From: Solobacterium sp.
GTDB taxonomy: Bacteria > Bacillota_I > Bacilli_A > Erysipelotrichales > Erysipelotrichaceae
Direction: 5' to 3'
NCBI GenBank assembly: GCA_022486705.1
Contig: JAKVKC010000023.1
Span: 1-37,368, forward strand
Length of the DNA stretch: 37,368 nt
Part shown: positions 1-8,300 of the stretch, in pieces
Numbering within the stretch: the stretch's first letter is position 1
Layout of the letters: every line of letters starts with the position of its first letter
Program-made: the position numbers and the translations under genes
The notes under the pieces: generated by a model
Databases searched by the model: none
What the model was told of the DNA's origin: nothing
The model's input: the letters and a program-made list of their open reading frames with translations, nothing else

Positions 1-67
1 TGACTATCTGTTCTTTCTGAACAGCATTTGGATAGATTCTAATATTAAATCCCTTTTGAATTGGCAT
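1..67 (-). CDS. tnpB: TnpB N-terminus (IS605-type), partial, runs off the window
   Basis: Twenty-two codons are visible before the window edge, beginning ATG at 67-65. They read MPIQKGFNIRIYPNAVQKEQ, and the arginine-(I/L)-YPN-x-x-Q pattern is the usual start of TnpB/IS605 OrfB proteins, the RNA-guided nucleases ancestral to Cas12. A purine-rich AAAGGG ribosome site lies about 8 bases upstream. The start overlaps the end of the tnpA reading frame, the common tnpA-tnpB arrangement of IS605-type elements. The catalytic RuvC and zinc-finger parts lie outside the window, so whether TnpB is intact cannot be said. Confidence 0.75.
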   Translation of the reverse strand, partial: MPIQKGFNIRIYPNAVQKEQIV

Positions 68-496
68 CACCGTTTCCCTTTCTTCGCTGGTCATCTATAT
101 ACTTCGCAACCGACTTTTCATTTGAAGTACCGATGCTTGCCACAAAATATGACAATGACACAAGTGTCTATCTTCTTTTTTCCAATAATATTGTTTCAAT
201 TCCGGATGCAGTCGAAAAGCCGATGTACCTTTCAAACAGCTCACAATTGTTGTAACCGATAATTTTGGCGGAGCAGATACCATCAAATGCACATGGTCAT
301 CAAGTCCAATTTCTAAATGCGTAATCTCAAAGTCTTTTTCTTTGGCAATATCATACATAAGACGTTTCAAATCTTCTTCGATTGTGCCATGCAGAACTTT
401 GTTTCTGTATTTTGTTTCCCACACAATATAGTAATTAAGATTATATGCGCACGTCCTACCGTATGTAATGCGTTCATCACGCCTTTTTATGTACAT
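45..496 (-). pseudogene. tnpA: IS200/IS605 TnpA (Y1 transposase) with a one-base frameshift
   Basis: The first frame (496 down to about 159) has the family fold, including NYYIVWETKYRNKV and the metal-binding H-x-H of the HUH motif in DDHVHLMVS. At about 158-160 the frame breaks: after DRHL the original reading continues only in another frame, as SLSYFVASIGTSNEK and then KYIDDQRRKG, ending at the stop at 45-47. Restoring one missing G (TG to TGG) would give the expected DRHLWS. The nucleophilic tyrosine (codon 99-101) and the partner glutamine of Y-x-x-x-Q lie after the break, so the 133-residue product read directly has no catalytic tyrosine. A TATAAT abuts the ATG at 496, so the exact start is uncertain. 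Sequencing error is an alternative to true decay. Confidence 0.85.
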
Positions 497-546
497 ATTA
501 TATCATTGATGCTATATCGCATGGAACTAATATACAGACAATTCAT

Positions 547-566
547 CACGGTTCTGAAGAGCCGTG
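547..566. repeat. Subterminal hairpin of the IS200/IS605 element end
   Basis: CACGGTTC and GAGCCGTG form an 8-bp stem (one G-T wobble) around a TGAA loop, 50 bases upstream of tnpA. Elements of this family carry short imperfect hairpins inside each end that TnpA recognises as single-stranded DNA. The place relative to tnpA fits the left end. The exact tip is not determined; the break in the neighbouring reading frame suggests it lies near 583-590. Confidence 0.6.
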
Positions 567-575
567 TTTCCTTGC

Positions 576-800
576 CTATTTCACAAAAAAATCATGAATA
601 TGTTGTTCATCTATTTCTAAAGGGGTTATGCGTTCACCTTGATCAGGATCATAAATATCTTCTTTACGGACGGAGAAAACAGTACTGTCAGCAGTCGGAA
701 TGCCCTTTTCCCTTAGCTGCCTGCGCAGTTCCTGATTTTCTTCTTGCAATGAGCGAACATAATTACGCAGCGATTCAAGATCATATGCTCCAATATTCAT
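576..800 (-). pseudogene. Truncated N-terminus of a TOTE-type primase/helicase protein
   Basis: A 74-residue frame starts at ATG 800 with GGAG 9 bases upstream; an upstream in-frame GTG at 815 is less likely. It has a helical start (YDLESLRNYVRSLQEENQEL), then YDPDQGERITPLEIDEQ and HDFF, and stops. From memory this matches the leading segment of large Bacillota proteins annotated as TOTE conflict system archaeo-eukaryotic primase proteins, where the next residues would be an FFxxFWGRxDVYAKR-like block. That block is absent and the frame ends beside the IS end hairpin, so I infer the element interrupted the gene. Only the N-terminal helix is left, so no activity is expected. The family call is from recall of sequence style. 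Confidence 0.5.
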
Positions 801-839
801 TATATTATTCTCCACAAACCCTCAATATATTTCATTTAT

Positions 840-2036
840 CTAGTCATTTGCCAGCCAATCCGCAATGTCTCTGATTAAAATGCCCTTCATTGTATACTGA
901 GGCAGATGTGTTCTTGCAATGATCATTTTTGGGTACGCATCTCGTATATTTAAGAGAGAATTCATTTCACGATCAAGTGTTTTAGGATCATCGAGATATG
1001 CCGATACCTGAATATAGATCTGCTCATCTCGCTTTACCGCAACAAAATCCACTTCTTTCCTATAAAGTTTGCCTACGTATACTTCATATCCTCTTCTTAA
1101 AAGTTCAAGATATACTATATTTTCAAGCATTCTTCCATAATCTTGATTTTTATTGCCATTTACTGCATTGCGCAGCGATGGATCCACCAAATAATACTTC
1201 TGTTCACTTGATAAATACTTTTTGCCTTTGATATCAAATCGATCTGCACGGTAGAATACATACGCATTTGTCAGATAGTCAATATATTTAGCTACCGTTG
1301 TAGAGCTGCCTGTTTCTTTATTCTGTTTCAAATAATTCGTAATGCTTCTAGCTGAATACAGATTGCCGATATTATCCATTAAGAATCGAGATAGATTGCG
1401 AAATAACTGTGTATTTCGAATACTGTACTTTTGAATGATATCTCTTGTTACAATAGTTTCATACACATCCTTTTCGATATAATTCAATCTTTGTTCATCC
1501 TGTTTATACGCATACGAGCCTGCAAATCCGCCAGTTTTCAGATAATCATCAAATCCGAAATCGATATTGCTTATATTAAAGTATTGTATAAATTCTTTAA
1601 AAGAGAACGGATATACTTCTATTGTAAATGTTCTTCCCGTAAACAATGTGGCCAGATCACTGCTCATCAAAAAAGCATTTGATCCTGTTACATAAACATC
1701 AAAAAGTTCTTTTGTATGAATACTGTTAAGTGTTTTTTCGAAGCCCTTGCACAGCTGAACTTCATCGATCATCAGATAGTTTTGGCTCTTCTTATTGTGA
1801 TTGTCAATAATATATTCATGAAGTGCATGATATTCAAGAAGCTTTTCATTATCCTGATCCTGCAGATTGATATATATGATGTTGCTGTCAGGTTCATTCT
1901 TTTTAATCCAATGAATATAAGAAAGCAAAAGCTTAGATTTTCCTACCCCCCTAGCACCCGTGATCACCTTGATATCCGGTGTATTCTTAACATTTATCAA
2001 TGTAGTTAAATATGATTCTCTTTCAATTAGCCTCAT
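840..2036 (-). CDS. AAA family ATPase with C-terminal DUF4143 domain
   Basis: This 398-residue protein has the AAA_14/DUF4143 layout. Residues about 20-35 hold the Walker A loop TGARGVGKSKLLL. NYLMIDEVQL near residue 88-97 is Walker B, and VYVTGSNAFLMSSDLA fits the sensor region. The C-terminal third contains YRKEVDFVAVKRDEQIYIQV, with the spaced acidic residue and lysine-containing strand of a PD-(D/E)xK-like fold often predicted for DUF4143. The cellular role of the family is poorly known; members are frequent, often strain-variable, and some neighbour toxin or mobile genes. AGGAG precedes the ATG at a good distance and a TATACT -10 lies just upstream. It follows mobile debris, so it may be accessory cargo, though the frame looks intact. 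Confidence 0.85.
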   Translation of the reverse strand: MRLIERESYLTTLINVKNTPDIKVITGARGVGKSKLLLSYIHWIKKNEPDSNIIYINLQDQDNEKLLEYHALHEYIIDNHNKKSQNYLMIDEVQLCKGFEKTLNSIHTKELFDVYVTGSNAFLMSSDLATLFTGRTFTIEVYPFSFKEFIQYFNISNIDFGFDDYLKTGGFAGSYAYKQDEQRLNYIEKDVYETIVTRDIIQKYSIRNTQLFRNLSRFLMDNIGNLYSARSITNYLKQNKETGSSTTVAKYIDYLTNAYVFYRADRFDIKGKKYLSSEQKYYLVDPSLRNAVNGNKNQDYGRMLENIVYLELLRRGYEVYVGKLYRKEVDFVAVKRDEQIYIQVSAYLDDPKTLDREMNSLLNIRDAYPKMIIARTHLPQYTMKGILIRDIADWLAND

Positions 2037-2320
2037 AGTCTAATCTCCTAGTTCCAGTATAGCATTTTAAACTTTCTGCTGATCATTTTTTAACTTTTTT
2101 CAATTTTGACCAATAGAAAGCATCTAAGACATGCTTGCTGCATAGGCTACGAAGCAGCACCCATTCATCTGCCATAAGCAGATTCTTTTCACAATACTGC
2201 CCAGCAGTCCCATGAATTCTTTTGGAATTGCAGATAGCGGCTTTCAGTATCGATTCGTTCTATGGTTGTTAATTTAGATTATTTCTTTACAATAATGCTT
2301 AAGGAAAAAGAGCGGCTGTT
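2037..2320. other. Gene-free stretch between divergent genes
   Basis: These 284 bases separate the ATPase (minus) and the RibD-C reductase (plus). A TATACT about 20 bases before the ATPase start and its AGGAG are visible at the left edge. A possible weak plus-strand promoter (TTGTTA and AATAAT, near 2268-2298) precedes the reductase. I see no reading frame with family resemblance, no strong hairpin and no RNA motif. Confidence 0.5.
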
Positions 2321-3019
2321 ATGAGTTCAAGACCTATAACCACATTATTCATGCTGATGAGCGCTGATGGCAAGATCAGTACGGGCGACAATGATTCTTT
2401 GGACATGGATCAGGATTTTCCGAAAATCGATGGGATCAAAGAAGGACTTCATCAATACTATGAAATCGAAGAAACGACGGACCTCTGGTCATTCAATACT
2501 GGCAGAGTCCAGGCTAAGGTCGGGGCAAATGAAAGGAATCTGTCTGATCATCATTGGAATGTCAGCTTTGTCATTCTGGATAATCATCACCTCAATGAAC
2601 ATGGCATCGAATACTTCTGCTCCATTTCCAAAAATTTTGTCCTGTTCACTTCTAAATTTGATCATCCTGCCTATCGCGTCAATCAGGAGAACCTTCATAT
2701 TGAACATTATGATTCTCTGAATCTAAAGAAAATGCTTGAAACGCTGAAAGAAAAATATGGATGTGCAAAGCTGACTGTTCAATCCGGCGGGACTCTGAAC
2801 AGCTTATTCTTAAGAGAACATCTTTTTGACTATGCAGATCTTGTAGTTGCTCCCGTCCTTGTAGGCGGAAAAGATACATCATCTTTGATTGATGGTGAAT
2901 CCCTGCATCGTACGGATCAGATGTCAGATCTTGGCGTTCTGAAATTGATTGAAGCGGAACCGCTCAAGGACAGCTACCTTCGTCTTCACTATCAGATAAT
3001 GAATGCCGAAAATGATTGA
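2321..3019 (+). CDS. RibD C-terminal domain reductase (dihydrofolate-reductase fold)
   Basis: The 232-residue product begins with RPITTLFMLMSADGKIST, the first strand and loop of RibD-C/pyrimidine reductases, and ends with LTVQSGGTLNSLFLRE, then the ADLVVAPVLVGGKDTSSLID segment. These are the NADPH-binding glycine loop and the closing strand-turn of the family. It lacks a deaminase domain, so it is a stand-alone reductase, like the many RibD-C paralogues of unknown substrate. No other riboflavin gene is nearby, so a role in riboflavin synthesis is not implied. The ATG at 2321 is preceded by a purine-rich AAGGAAAAAGAG stretch. Confidence 0.85.
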   Translation: MSSRPITTLFMLMSADGKISTGDNDSLDMDQDFPKIDGIKEGLHQYYEIEETTDLWSFNTGRVQAKVGANERNLSDHHWNVSFVILDNHHLNEHGIEYFCSISKNFVLFTSKFDHPAYRVNQENLHIEHYDSLNLKKMLETLKEKYGCAKLTVQSGGTLNSLFLREHLFDYADLVVAPVLVGGKDTSSLIDGESLHRTDQMSDLGVLKLIEAEPLKDSYLRLHYQIMNAEND

Positions 3020-3074
3020 TTCTGCATCATATATTTTCTGCAGCTATCATATCGATCAGTACCTGAATATGTAT

Positions 3075-3379
3075 TCACCTAGCATCTATTCTGTCAGCTT
3101 GCATTGTGATCTTATCAAATACTAAAGGCAACTCTGTGCAGCCTAAGACGACCGCATCTGCTTTTTCATCATTTATCATCCAGTTGAAATATATGCGATG
3201 TGATTCCTGTAAGTGCCGCAGAATCAGCTTCTGCCTTCCCCCCCCCCGAATCCCAACAGCACAACATAATTATCGTTAATAATGCTTGATACATTAACAT
3301 TTTCAGCGCTTAAATTTAGAGCTTCACAAACATTTTTAACGTATATATTGTAAAAAGGTATTTCATTTATAATCTCAAT
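3075..3379 (-). pseudogene. Decayed aspartate/glutamate racemase family gene
   Basis: No open frame covers this stretch, but two frames read on either side of a homopolymer run match the C-terminal half of Asp/Glu racemases. The upstream part reads IPFYNIYVKNVCEALNL and then NYVVLLGF, corresponding to the family's IP-x-x-HI helix and V-x-LLG strand. After ten Gs (Cs on the plus strand, 3238-3247) the frame shifts and continues to WMINDEKADAVVLGCTELP. GCTE carries the second catalytic cysteine. An in-frame stop at 3380-3382 and the missing N-terminal half, with the first cysteine, make it a pseudogene. Confidence 0.75.
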
Positions 3380-3475
3380 TCAGTCCATCAAGACTATAAC
3401 AAAATACCAGATTCAGGTTCTCCCTGTTAAACATCGTTTATCTATGCAGCAGACATACAATGTTTTTTGAATACA

Positions 3476-3895
3476 TTATTTTTCTTTTTGGCTCATGTAT
3501 GTTCCCGCAAACGCAAGACTGATTCCTAGAATCACCCATGCAATAGCTGCCTTACAGAAGTCATAAAAATCGCCGCCCGCATAAATACTAATACCATAGA
3601 TCACAGCAACAGCCAAAAACAAAACAGCTGCTGTTAATATTAACCTTTTGTTCCCTTTCGCTGCATCTAGATCCTTTACCATCTTCTCTTTCATTTTTTG
3701 ATCTCCTTTCAATAATTCATCTAAACTGATTTGATAGAGATCACTCATATTCATGACGCTGACAATATCCGGCAGAGATTTGCCGTTTTCCCAATTTGAA
3801 ATCGTCTGTCTTGAGACCATAAGATTCTCAGCAGCCTGTTCCTGGGTCAGCCCAGAATTCAGTCTGGCCTCTTTTATTGTTCTTTCAATTTCCAT
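3476..3895 (-). CDS. XRE-type regulator with two membrane helices
   Basis: I start at ATG 3895, 8 bases after GGAGG, giving 139 residues; an upstream frame extension has no ribosome site. Residues about 5-58 are a Cro/C1 helix-turn-helix (RLNSGLTQEQAAENLMVSRQ, then SNWENGKSLPD and LDELLKGD). Two hydrophobic segments follow (LILTAAVLFLAVAVIYGISI and AIAWVILGISLAFAGTYM), ending in a short basic tail. This membrane-tethered XRE layout is common in Bacillota, often near transporters, where it may sense envelope stress or peptides; that function is inference. It is monocistronic, flanked by the dead racemase and a long gene-poor stretch. Confidence 0.85.
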   Translation of the reverse strand: MEIERTIKEARLNSGLTQEQAAENLMVSRQTISNWENGKSLPDIVSVMNMSDLYQISLDELLKGDQKMKEKMVKDLDAAKGNKRLILTAAVLFLAVAVIYGISIYAGGDFYDFCKAAIAWVILGISLAFAGTYMSQKEK

Positions 3896-4535
3896 ATACA
3901 TGACCTCCATCCGAAAGGAATATAACTTATTTCTTCTTTTCAATCTATCAAAGATCTTTGATATTGCCTATATTAGCTGTCAAAATCCTTTTACATTCTT
4001 GAGCATTCATATCTTTATTGCTCTTCTATATTAACATCCTGAAACCGACCATTCCATGGTTGGTATAATTCTGAATATCTTCTGAAAACGCTTAATCAGA
4101 TTCAAGCTTTTTCTTGTCTTCATTCATTGTGCAATCAAGCATTTTTTTATATCGGATGCGATGATTCATTCCTGCAGCTTTTACATTTCAAAATAGAGGG
4201 CTGCTCTTTGTCTAAAGATGAATTGCAAAGATAATTAAAAAAGATGGTAACAATAGACTCGCTTTGACTAGTACGCCATGTACAGATTTTCGCAATTACT
4301 TATGAGTCTTAATTTTGCAAAATGAATATATGTACTGTTTCAAGATAATTTCCATCCATCAATCAAAGAAAACAAATCAGACGATCATTCTGCCGCAGCA
4401 TTTGATATCATCGTCTCATGCAGCTCAGTAATACGATTCGACCTATATCGTACCCGGCGCCTTTAGGATTCCCATATGATCCAAACTCTAATACTATAAT
4501 AAAAGCAATACAGGCTTTTTTCTTCCTGAACACAT
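3896..4535. other. Long gene-poor stretch with promoter and operator-like signals
   Basis: No convincing gene lies here. On the plus strand ACCAT-TCC-ATGGT (4048-4060) is a perfect 5-bp inverted repeat directly before an extended -10, TGGTATAAT (4061-4069), so a regulated plus-strand transcript is possible. No good ribosome site or terminator follows. On the minus strand 4408-4533 is an open frame of 41 codons, including EFGSYGNPKGAGYDIGRIVL, that looks protein-like but has no ATG and no family I recognise; it may be gene debris. Confidence 0.4.
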
Positions 4536-4570
4536 AAAAAAATCCAGACTGTCCAAATAACAATCTGGAT
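4536..4570 (-). terminator. Rho-independent terminator of the ABC exporter operon
   Basis: On the minus strand ATCCAGA and TCTGGAT form a 7-bp stem, extended by a few inner pairs, followed at once by a run of seven Ts. It lies 25 bases after the stop of the second ABC gene and ends the regulator-kinase-ABC-ABC operon. Confidence 0.85.
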
Positions 4571-4594
4571 AAACTGATATTAAGAATCTTTATT

Positions 4595-6421
4595 TCAGCA
4601 CTTCACTTCGTCTTCATTATAATAAACCGCCTGTGCATTGAAGAGTGAAGCATACTCTCCGCTCGCTTTCATCAGACTGTCATGTGTTCCGATCTCTGCA
4701 ATTTCGCCTTTCTTAAACACCGCGATGCGATCGCAGAATTTGCAGGAGCTCATTCGATGCGAAATATAAATACTTGTTTTGTTATGTGTCAGATCATCGA
4801 AGTTCTCGTAGATCTCTGCTTCTGCGAGAGGATCCAGTGCAGCTGTCGGTTCATCAAAAATCACGAATGGTGCATCCTTATACAATGCCCGTGCGATGGC
4901 AATCTTCTGTGCCTCACCTCCGGATACATCTACACCTTCACCATTATTGTGATACAGCAATGTATCCAATCCCTCTTTCATATGATCGACCTTCTTTTTG
5001 ACATCTACTCTTTCAAGCGCTTTATCAGCAGATTCAGCCTCGTACTTTTCTGAGCAGGCTACATTTTCACCTACGGAGAGAGAAAACAGTGCAAAGTCTT
5101 GGAATACCGGTGCAAAGATACTTGTATACTCACTGTAATTATACTTATTGATATTGATCCCATTCAGAAGTATCTCTCCTTCTGTCGGTTCATACAATCT
5201 GCAAAGCAGTTTTACAATTGTTGATTTTCCAGCTCCATTTCTTCCGACAATTGCAAGCTTTTCACCCACCTTGAATTTCAGCGAAATATGCTTCAGAACA
5301 TATTCTGAACTTCCCGGATAATGAAAGGATACATCCTTGAATTCCAATTCATACTGATTGTCATTTCTTTTTTCAATTGGCAGAGTTCCGTCATAATGCA
5401 TCAGAGGTGCATGGATGTACTGATAGATATCATCCACAAAATCAAGTCGGAAAGACATGTCATTGTATGCATCATTCATATCTTTGATACGCACAGTCAC
5501 CATCTGTATCGCACCTGCATACAGAAGTACACTGCCAATGGCGATCGTGCCATCCAAAGCCTTTACGCCAACAAAGATATAAGAGACTGCCGCAAATGCA
5601 TTCATCATGAATGCCATGAATCCAGCCAATTTCCCATAATGTCTTCCATAATCCAAATACATGCCGAAGGTCTTTGTTGTCTTCTTAAAATATGCAGACA
5701 TTATATTTTGGAAATGATACATCATAATATCTTTTCTATTGTTAATATCGATCGCAATTGTCAGGAGATAGGCACTCAATGAATTATTATGTACATTCTT
5801 CTGCTGCATATCCTCATATAATTTCATGGAATCCTTTGAGATACGGAAGCCGAACCAGATAATCCCAGCAAATAATACAATCAGAAGCCAAATGATTGAA
5901 TCATGCATCGATAAAGATCCCCGCAATGTCCACAGCATCTGTCCAAAGAAGAAGATGCCGCAGCATGCCGAAAGCATTGACTGCATCAGTTTCTTTATCG
6001 ATTCAATGATGACTTCGCATCCGCCTGCACCATTTGCCTTGTTTCTTGCGCGTCTGATCTGATCCATTGAATCCTGTCGTTCATAGCTGTCATATTCCAT
6101 GACATACGCTTTATCATTGACCTGTCTTGCCAGAGAATTAGAAGCAGTCTGTTCATATACTGTGATCTTTGCATCAGTCACTGCCGCGATCATATTCAGA
6201 ATAAATTCGCCGATCACAAGCAATGCCGCCGCATATACAGTACTTTGATAATGCTGCATACATAATTCATTCAGGATACTGGCATAGAAATACAGATTCC
6301 AAAATGGAACAATTCCTGAGGAAAACGAATAGATCAGAATCACAGGCATAATATATGGATAATCTTCTTTCATCATTTTCAGGAAATGGTGCAGTTTATG
6401 CAGGGTCTCTTTGAAGTTCAT
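4595..6421 (-). CDS. ABC exporter half-transporter (TMD-NBD), second of pair
   Basis: I start at ATG 6421 because AAGGAGG lies 9 bases upstream; the start is inside the end of the preceding gene (26-base overlap), implying translational coupling. The 608-residue protein has about six membrane helices in the first 310 residues, then a nucleotide-binding domain: Walker A GRNGAGKSTIVKLL, signature DVSGGEAQKIAIARAL, Walker B FVIFDEPTAALDP with its catalytic glutamate, and H-loop YISHRMSS. Both ATP-site halves look intact. No peptidase domain is present. With the first ABC gene it probably forms a heterodimeric exporter for a peptide, lipid or drug. The operon starts with a two-component system, so export is probably signal-induced. 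Substrate unknown. Confidence 0.9.
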   Translation of the reverse strand: MNFKETLHKLHHFLKMMKEDYPYIMPVILIYSFSSGIVPFWNLYFYASILNELCMQHYQSTVYAAALLVIGEFILNMIAAVTDAKITVYEQTASNSLARQVNDKAYVMEYDSYERQDSMDQIRRARNKANGAGGCEVIIESIKKLMQSMLSACCGIFFFGQMLWTLRGSLSMHDSIIWLLIVLFAGIIWFGFRISKDSMKLYEDMQQKNVHNNSLSAYLLTIAIDINNRKDIMMYHFQNIMSAYFKKTTKTFGMYLDYGRHYGKLAGFMAFMMNAFAAVSYIFVGVKALDGTIAIGSVLLYAGAIQMVTVRIKDMNDAYNDMSFRLDFVDDIYQYIHAPLMHYDGTLPIEKRNDNQYELEFKDVSFHYPGSSEYVLKHISLKFKVGEKLAIVGRNGAGKSTIVKLLCRLYEPTEGEILLNGININKYNYSEYTSIFAPVFQDFALFSLSVGENVACSEKYEAESADKALERVDVKKKVDHMKEGLDTLLYHNNGEGVDVSGGEAQKIAIARALYKDAPFVIFDEPTAALDPLAEAEIYENFDDLTHNKTSIYISHRMSSCKFCDRIAVFKKGEIAEIGTHDSLMKASGEYASLFNAQAVYYNEDEVKC

Positions 6422-8210
6422 GATTCTCTCCTCCTTCCCTATAGTATTTTGACTGTACTTCAAACATGTCATAATACAGTCCTTTTTTATTCATCAGTGA
6501 ACGATGCGTTCCTTCTTCGGCAATCTTACCGTCCTGGATCAGAATGATGCGATCGCAGAATCTAGTACTGGCAAGACGATGGCTGATAAACAATGCTCCG
6601 GAGCCCCCGATCAGATTGCTGTAGCTGCTGTACAGTTCCTGTTCACTGATAGCATCAAGAGCCGCCGTAGGTTCATCCAGGATAATAAATTTGCCTTGAT
6701 GATACCAGGCACGGGCCAAAAGCATCTTCTGTACTTCACCGCCTGAGAAAGAAAGACCATTCTCATCGACATCCTTACCAAGATATGTATGAATGCCATT
6801 TTCAAAGCTATCAATCTTTTCTTTCAGGCCGGCTTTGACGATTGCCATCAGGACTTTCTGCTCATCATATTTCCCTTCAGGCTGACCGGATACATTTTCT
6901 CCCACCGTAAAACTGAAGAGAATGGAATCCTGGAAGACGGCACTGAGCAGATCCATATATTCACTCTGCTTCATCTGTTCCAGATCAATGCCATTCACAA
7001 GAATCCTTCCTTGATCAGGATGATAGAAACGGCACAGCAGTTTTACAATCGTTGTCTTGCCAGCTCCATTCACTCCTACTAAAGCAAGCTTCTCACCTGG
7101 TCGGATATGCAGTGAAAAATCATCCAGTATCTTTCTATCAGAAGAAGGATAAGCAAACGACACATGATCAAACACAATATCCAAACGATCTGCATTCATT
7201 GTCTCTGTACCGTCCTTCGCCTGGAGCATATCAAACAATATCCTTGTTTCTTTGAACAAAGAAAGATCAAGATTCATATCTGAAAGAGAATTGCTGATGA
7301 GAATAAAACGCTGACTGAAATTAGAGAATGCGCCTAATAAAAGAACAAATGAAGCAATGCTCATCCCTCCCTGCATCATCTGATAGATCAGATATCCATA
7401 ACAGACTGCATCTCTTAGAAATGACAGAACATTGCCTGACAGGTTTGCATTCCTTTTATACTTTTCACATTCTGCTTCAAAATGAACTGACTTGATGTTC
7501 ACCTTTTCAAACAATCCTCTCAGCATATCCTGCATCTGATACATACGGATATCCTTGCCAGCCGCTTTATTGTAAGCAAGCTTTGTAAAGTAATCGACAT
7601 GAACATCGTTGTCGGCAAGTTCATCCCTTTTCTTCATATACATACGATGTGCTCTTTGATTCAGAAGGTAACTGATCAATGACAGTGCTGCTGTAATGCA
7701 GACAATGCCAATATTTACGGTAGAGATCATGAACAGATAGATTAAAAGCTCAATGACATATGAAATACATAAGGTCAGATGATGCATATATCCTTCCGCA
7801 CCTTCATTATTATTGCTGATGCCATAGTTTCCTTTTTGAATCTGTTTTAAGACTTCATCCGTCTCATATGTTTCATAATCACTTTCCGAACTGAGCTTAA
7901 GAAACATATTCCAAAATCCAGTCCGCCATTGAACATACTGCATTTGATTTCGATTTGTCAGATAGCTGCTGAAAAACATAAGTATTCCAAATATACCAAA
8001 TAGAATACATATGTCTATGATCAAAGACTGTATAGATGTACCTGCTGTCAGCAGCGCAATTACAGCAGAAGGCAGGATGACATTTCCGAGTGAAACCGCC
8101 GCATTCACAATGCTTTCAAAGATCAGTAAAAACATCATCTTATGACTGTAATGCCAGCCATCTTTCCATAAGAACCAAGCTGTATTGACTGCTGAATATT
8201 GCTTATTCAT
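6396..8210 (-). CDS. ABC exporter half-transporter (TMD-NBD), first of pair
   Basis: This 604-residue protein starts at ATG 8210, 7 bases after GGAGG. The N-terminal 320 residues carry about six membrane segments (for example FLLIFESIVNAAVSLGNVIL). The nucleotide-binding domain has Walker A GVNGAGKTTIVKLLCRF, signature LSFSGGEVQKMLLARAW, Walker B FIILDEPTAALDA and H-loop LFISHRLAST. Its C-terminus overlaps the start of the partner. The pair resembles type IV exporters found beside GHKL/LytTR systems in Bacillota. It differs clearly from its partner in sequence, which favours a heterodimer over a recent duplication. Confidence 0.9.
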   Translation of the reverse strand: MNKQYSAVNTAWFLWKDGWHYSHKMMFLLIFESIVNAAVSLGNVILPSAVIALLTAGTSIQSLIIDICILFGIFGILMFFSSYLTNRNQMQYVQWRTGFWNMFLKLSSESDYETYETDEVLKQIQKGNYGISNNNEGAEGYMHHLTLCISYVIELLIYLFMISTVNIGIVCITAALSLISYLLNQRAHRMYMKKRDELADNDVHVDYFTKLAYNKAAGKDIRMYQMQDMLRGLFEKVNIKSVHFEAECEKYKRNANLSGNVLSFLRDAVCYGYLIYQMMQGGMSIASFVLLLGAFSNFSQRFILISNSLSDMNLDLSLFKETRILFDMLQAKDGTETMNADRLDIVFDHVSFAYPSSDRKILDDFSLHIRPGEKLALVGVNGAGKTTIVKLLCRFYHPDQGRILVNGIDLEQMKQSEYMDLLSAVFQDSILFSFTVGENVSGQPEGKYDEQKVLMAIVKAGLKEKIDSFENGIHTYLGKDVDENGLSFSGGEVQKMLLARAWYHQGKFIILDEPTAALDAISEQELYSSYSNLIGGSGALFISHRLASTRFCDRIILIQDGKIAEEGTHRSLMNKKGLYYDMFEVQSKYYREGGENHELQRDPA

Positions 8211-8300
8211 AATATGCCTCCACGTCCAAGAATATCTTATCGTCTTATCAGCAGAGCGCAGAAAAAATGCACGAACAGTATTGATTCGCGCACGAATAGG

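Noticed and set aside
317-874. Long plus-strand open frame of 185 codons
   Set aside because: It runs antisense to tnpA and the TOTE remnant and has no family resemblance or ribosome site.
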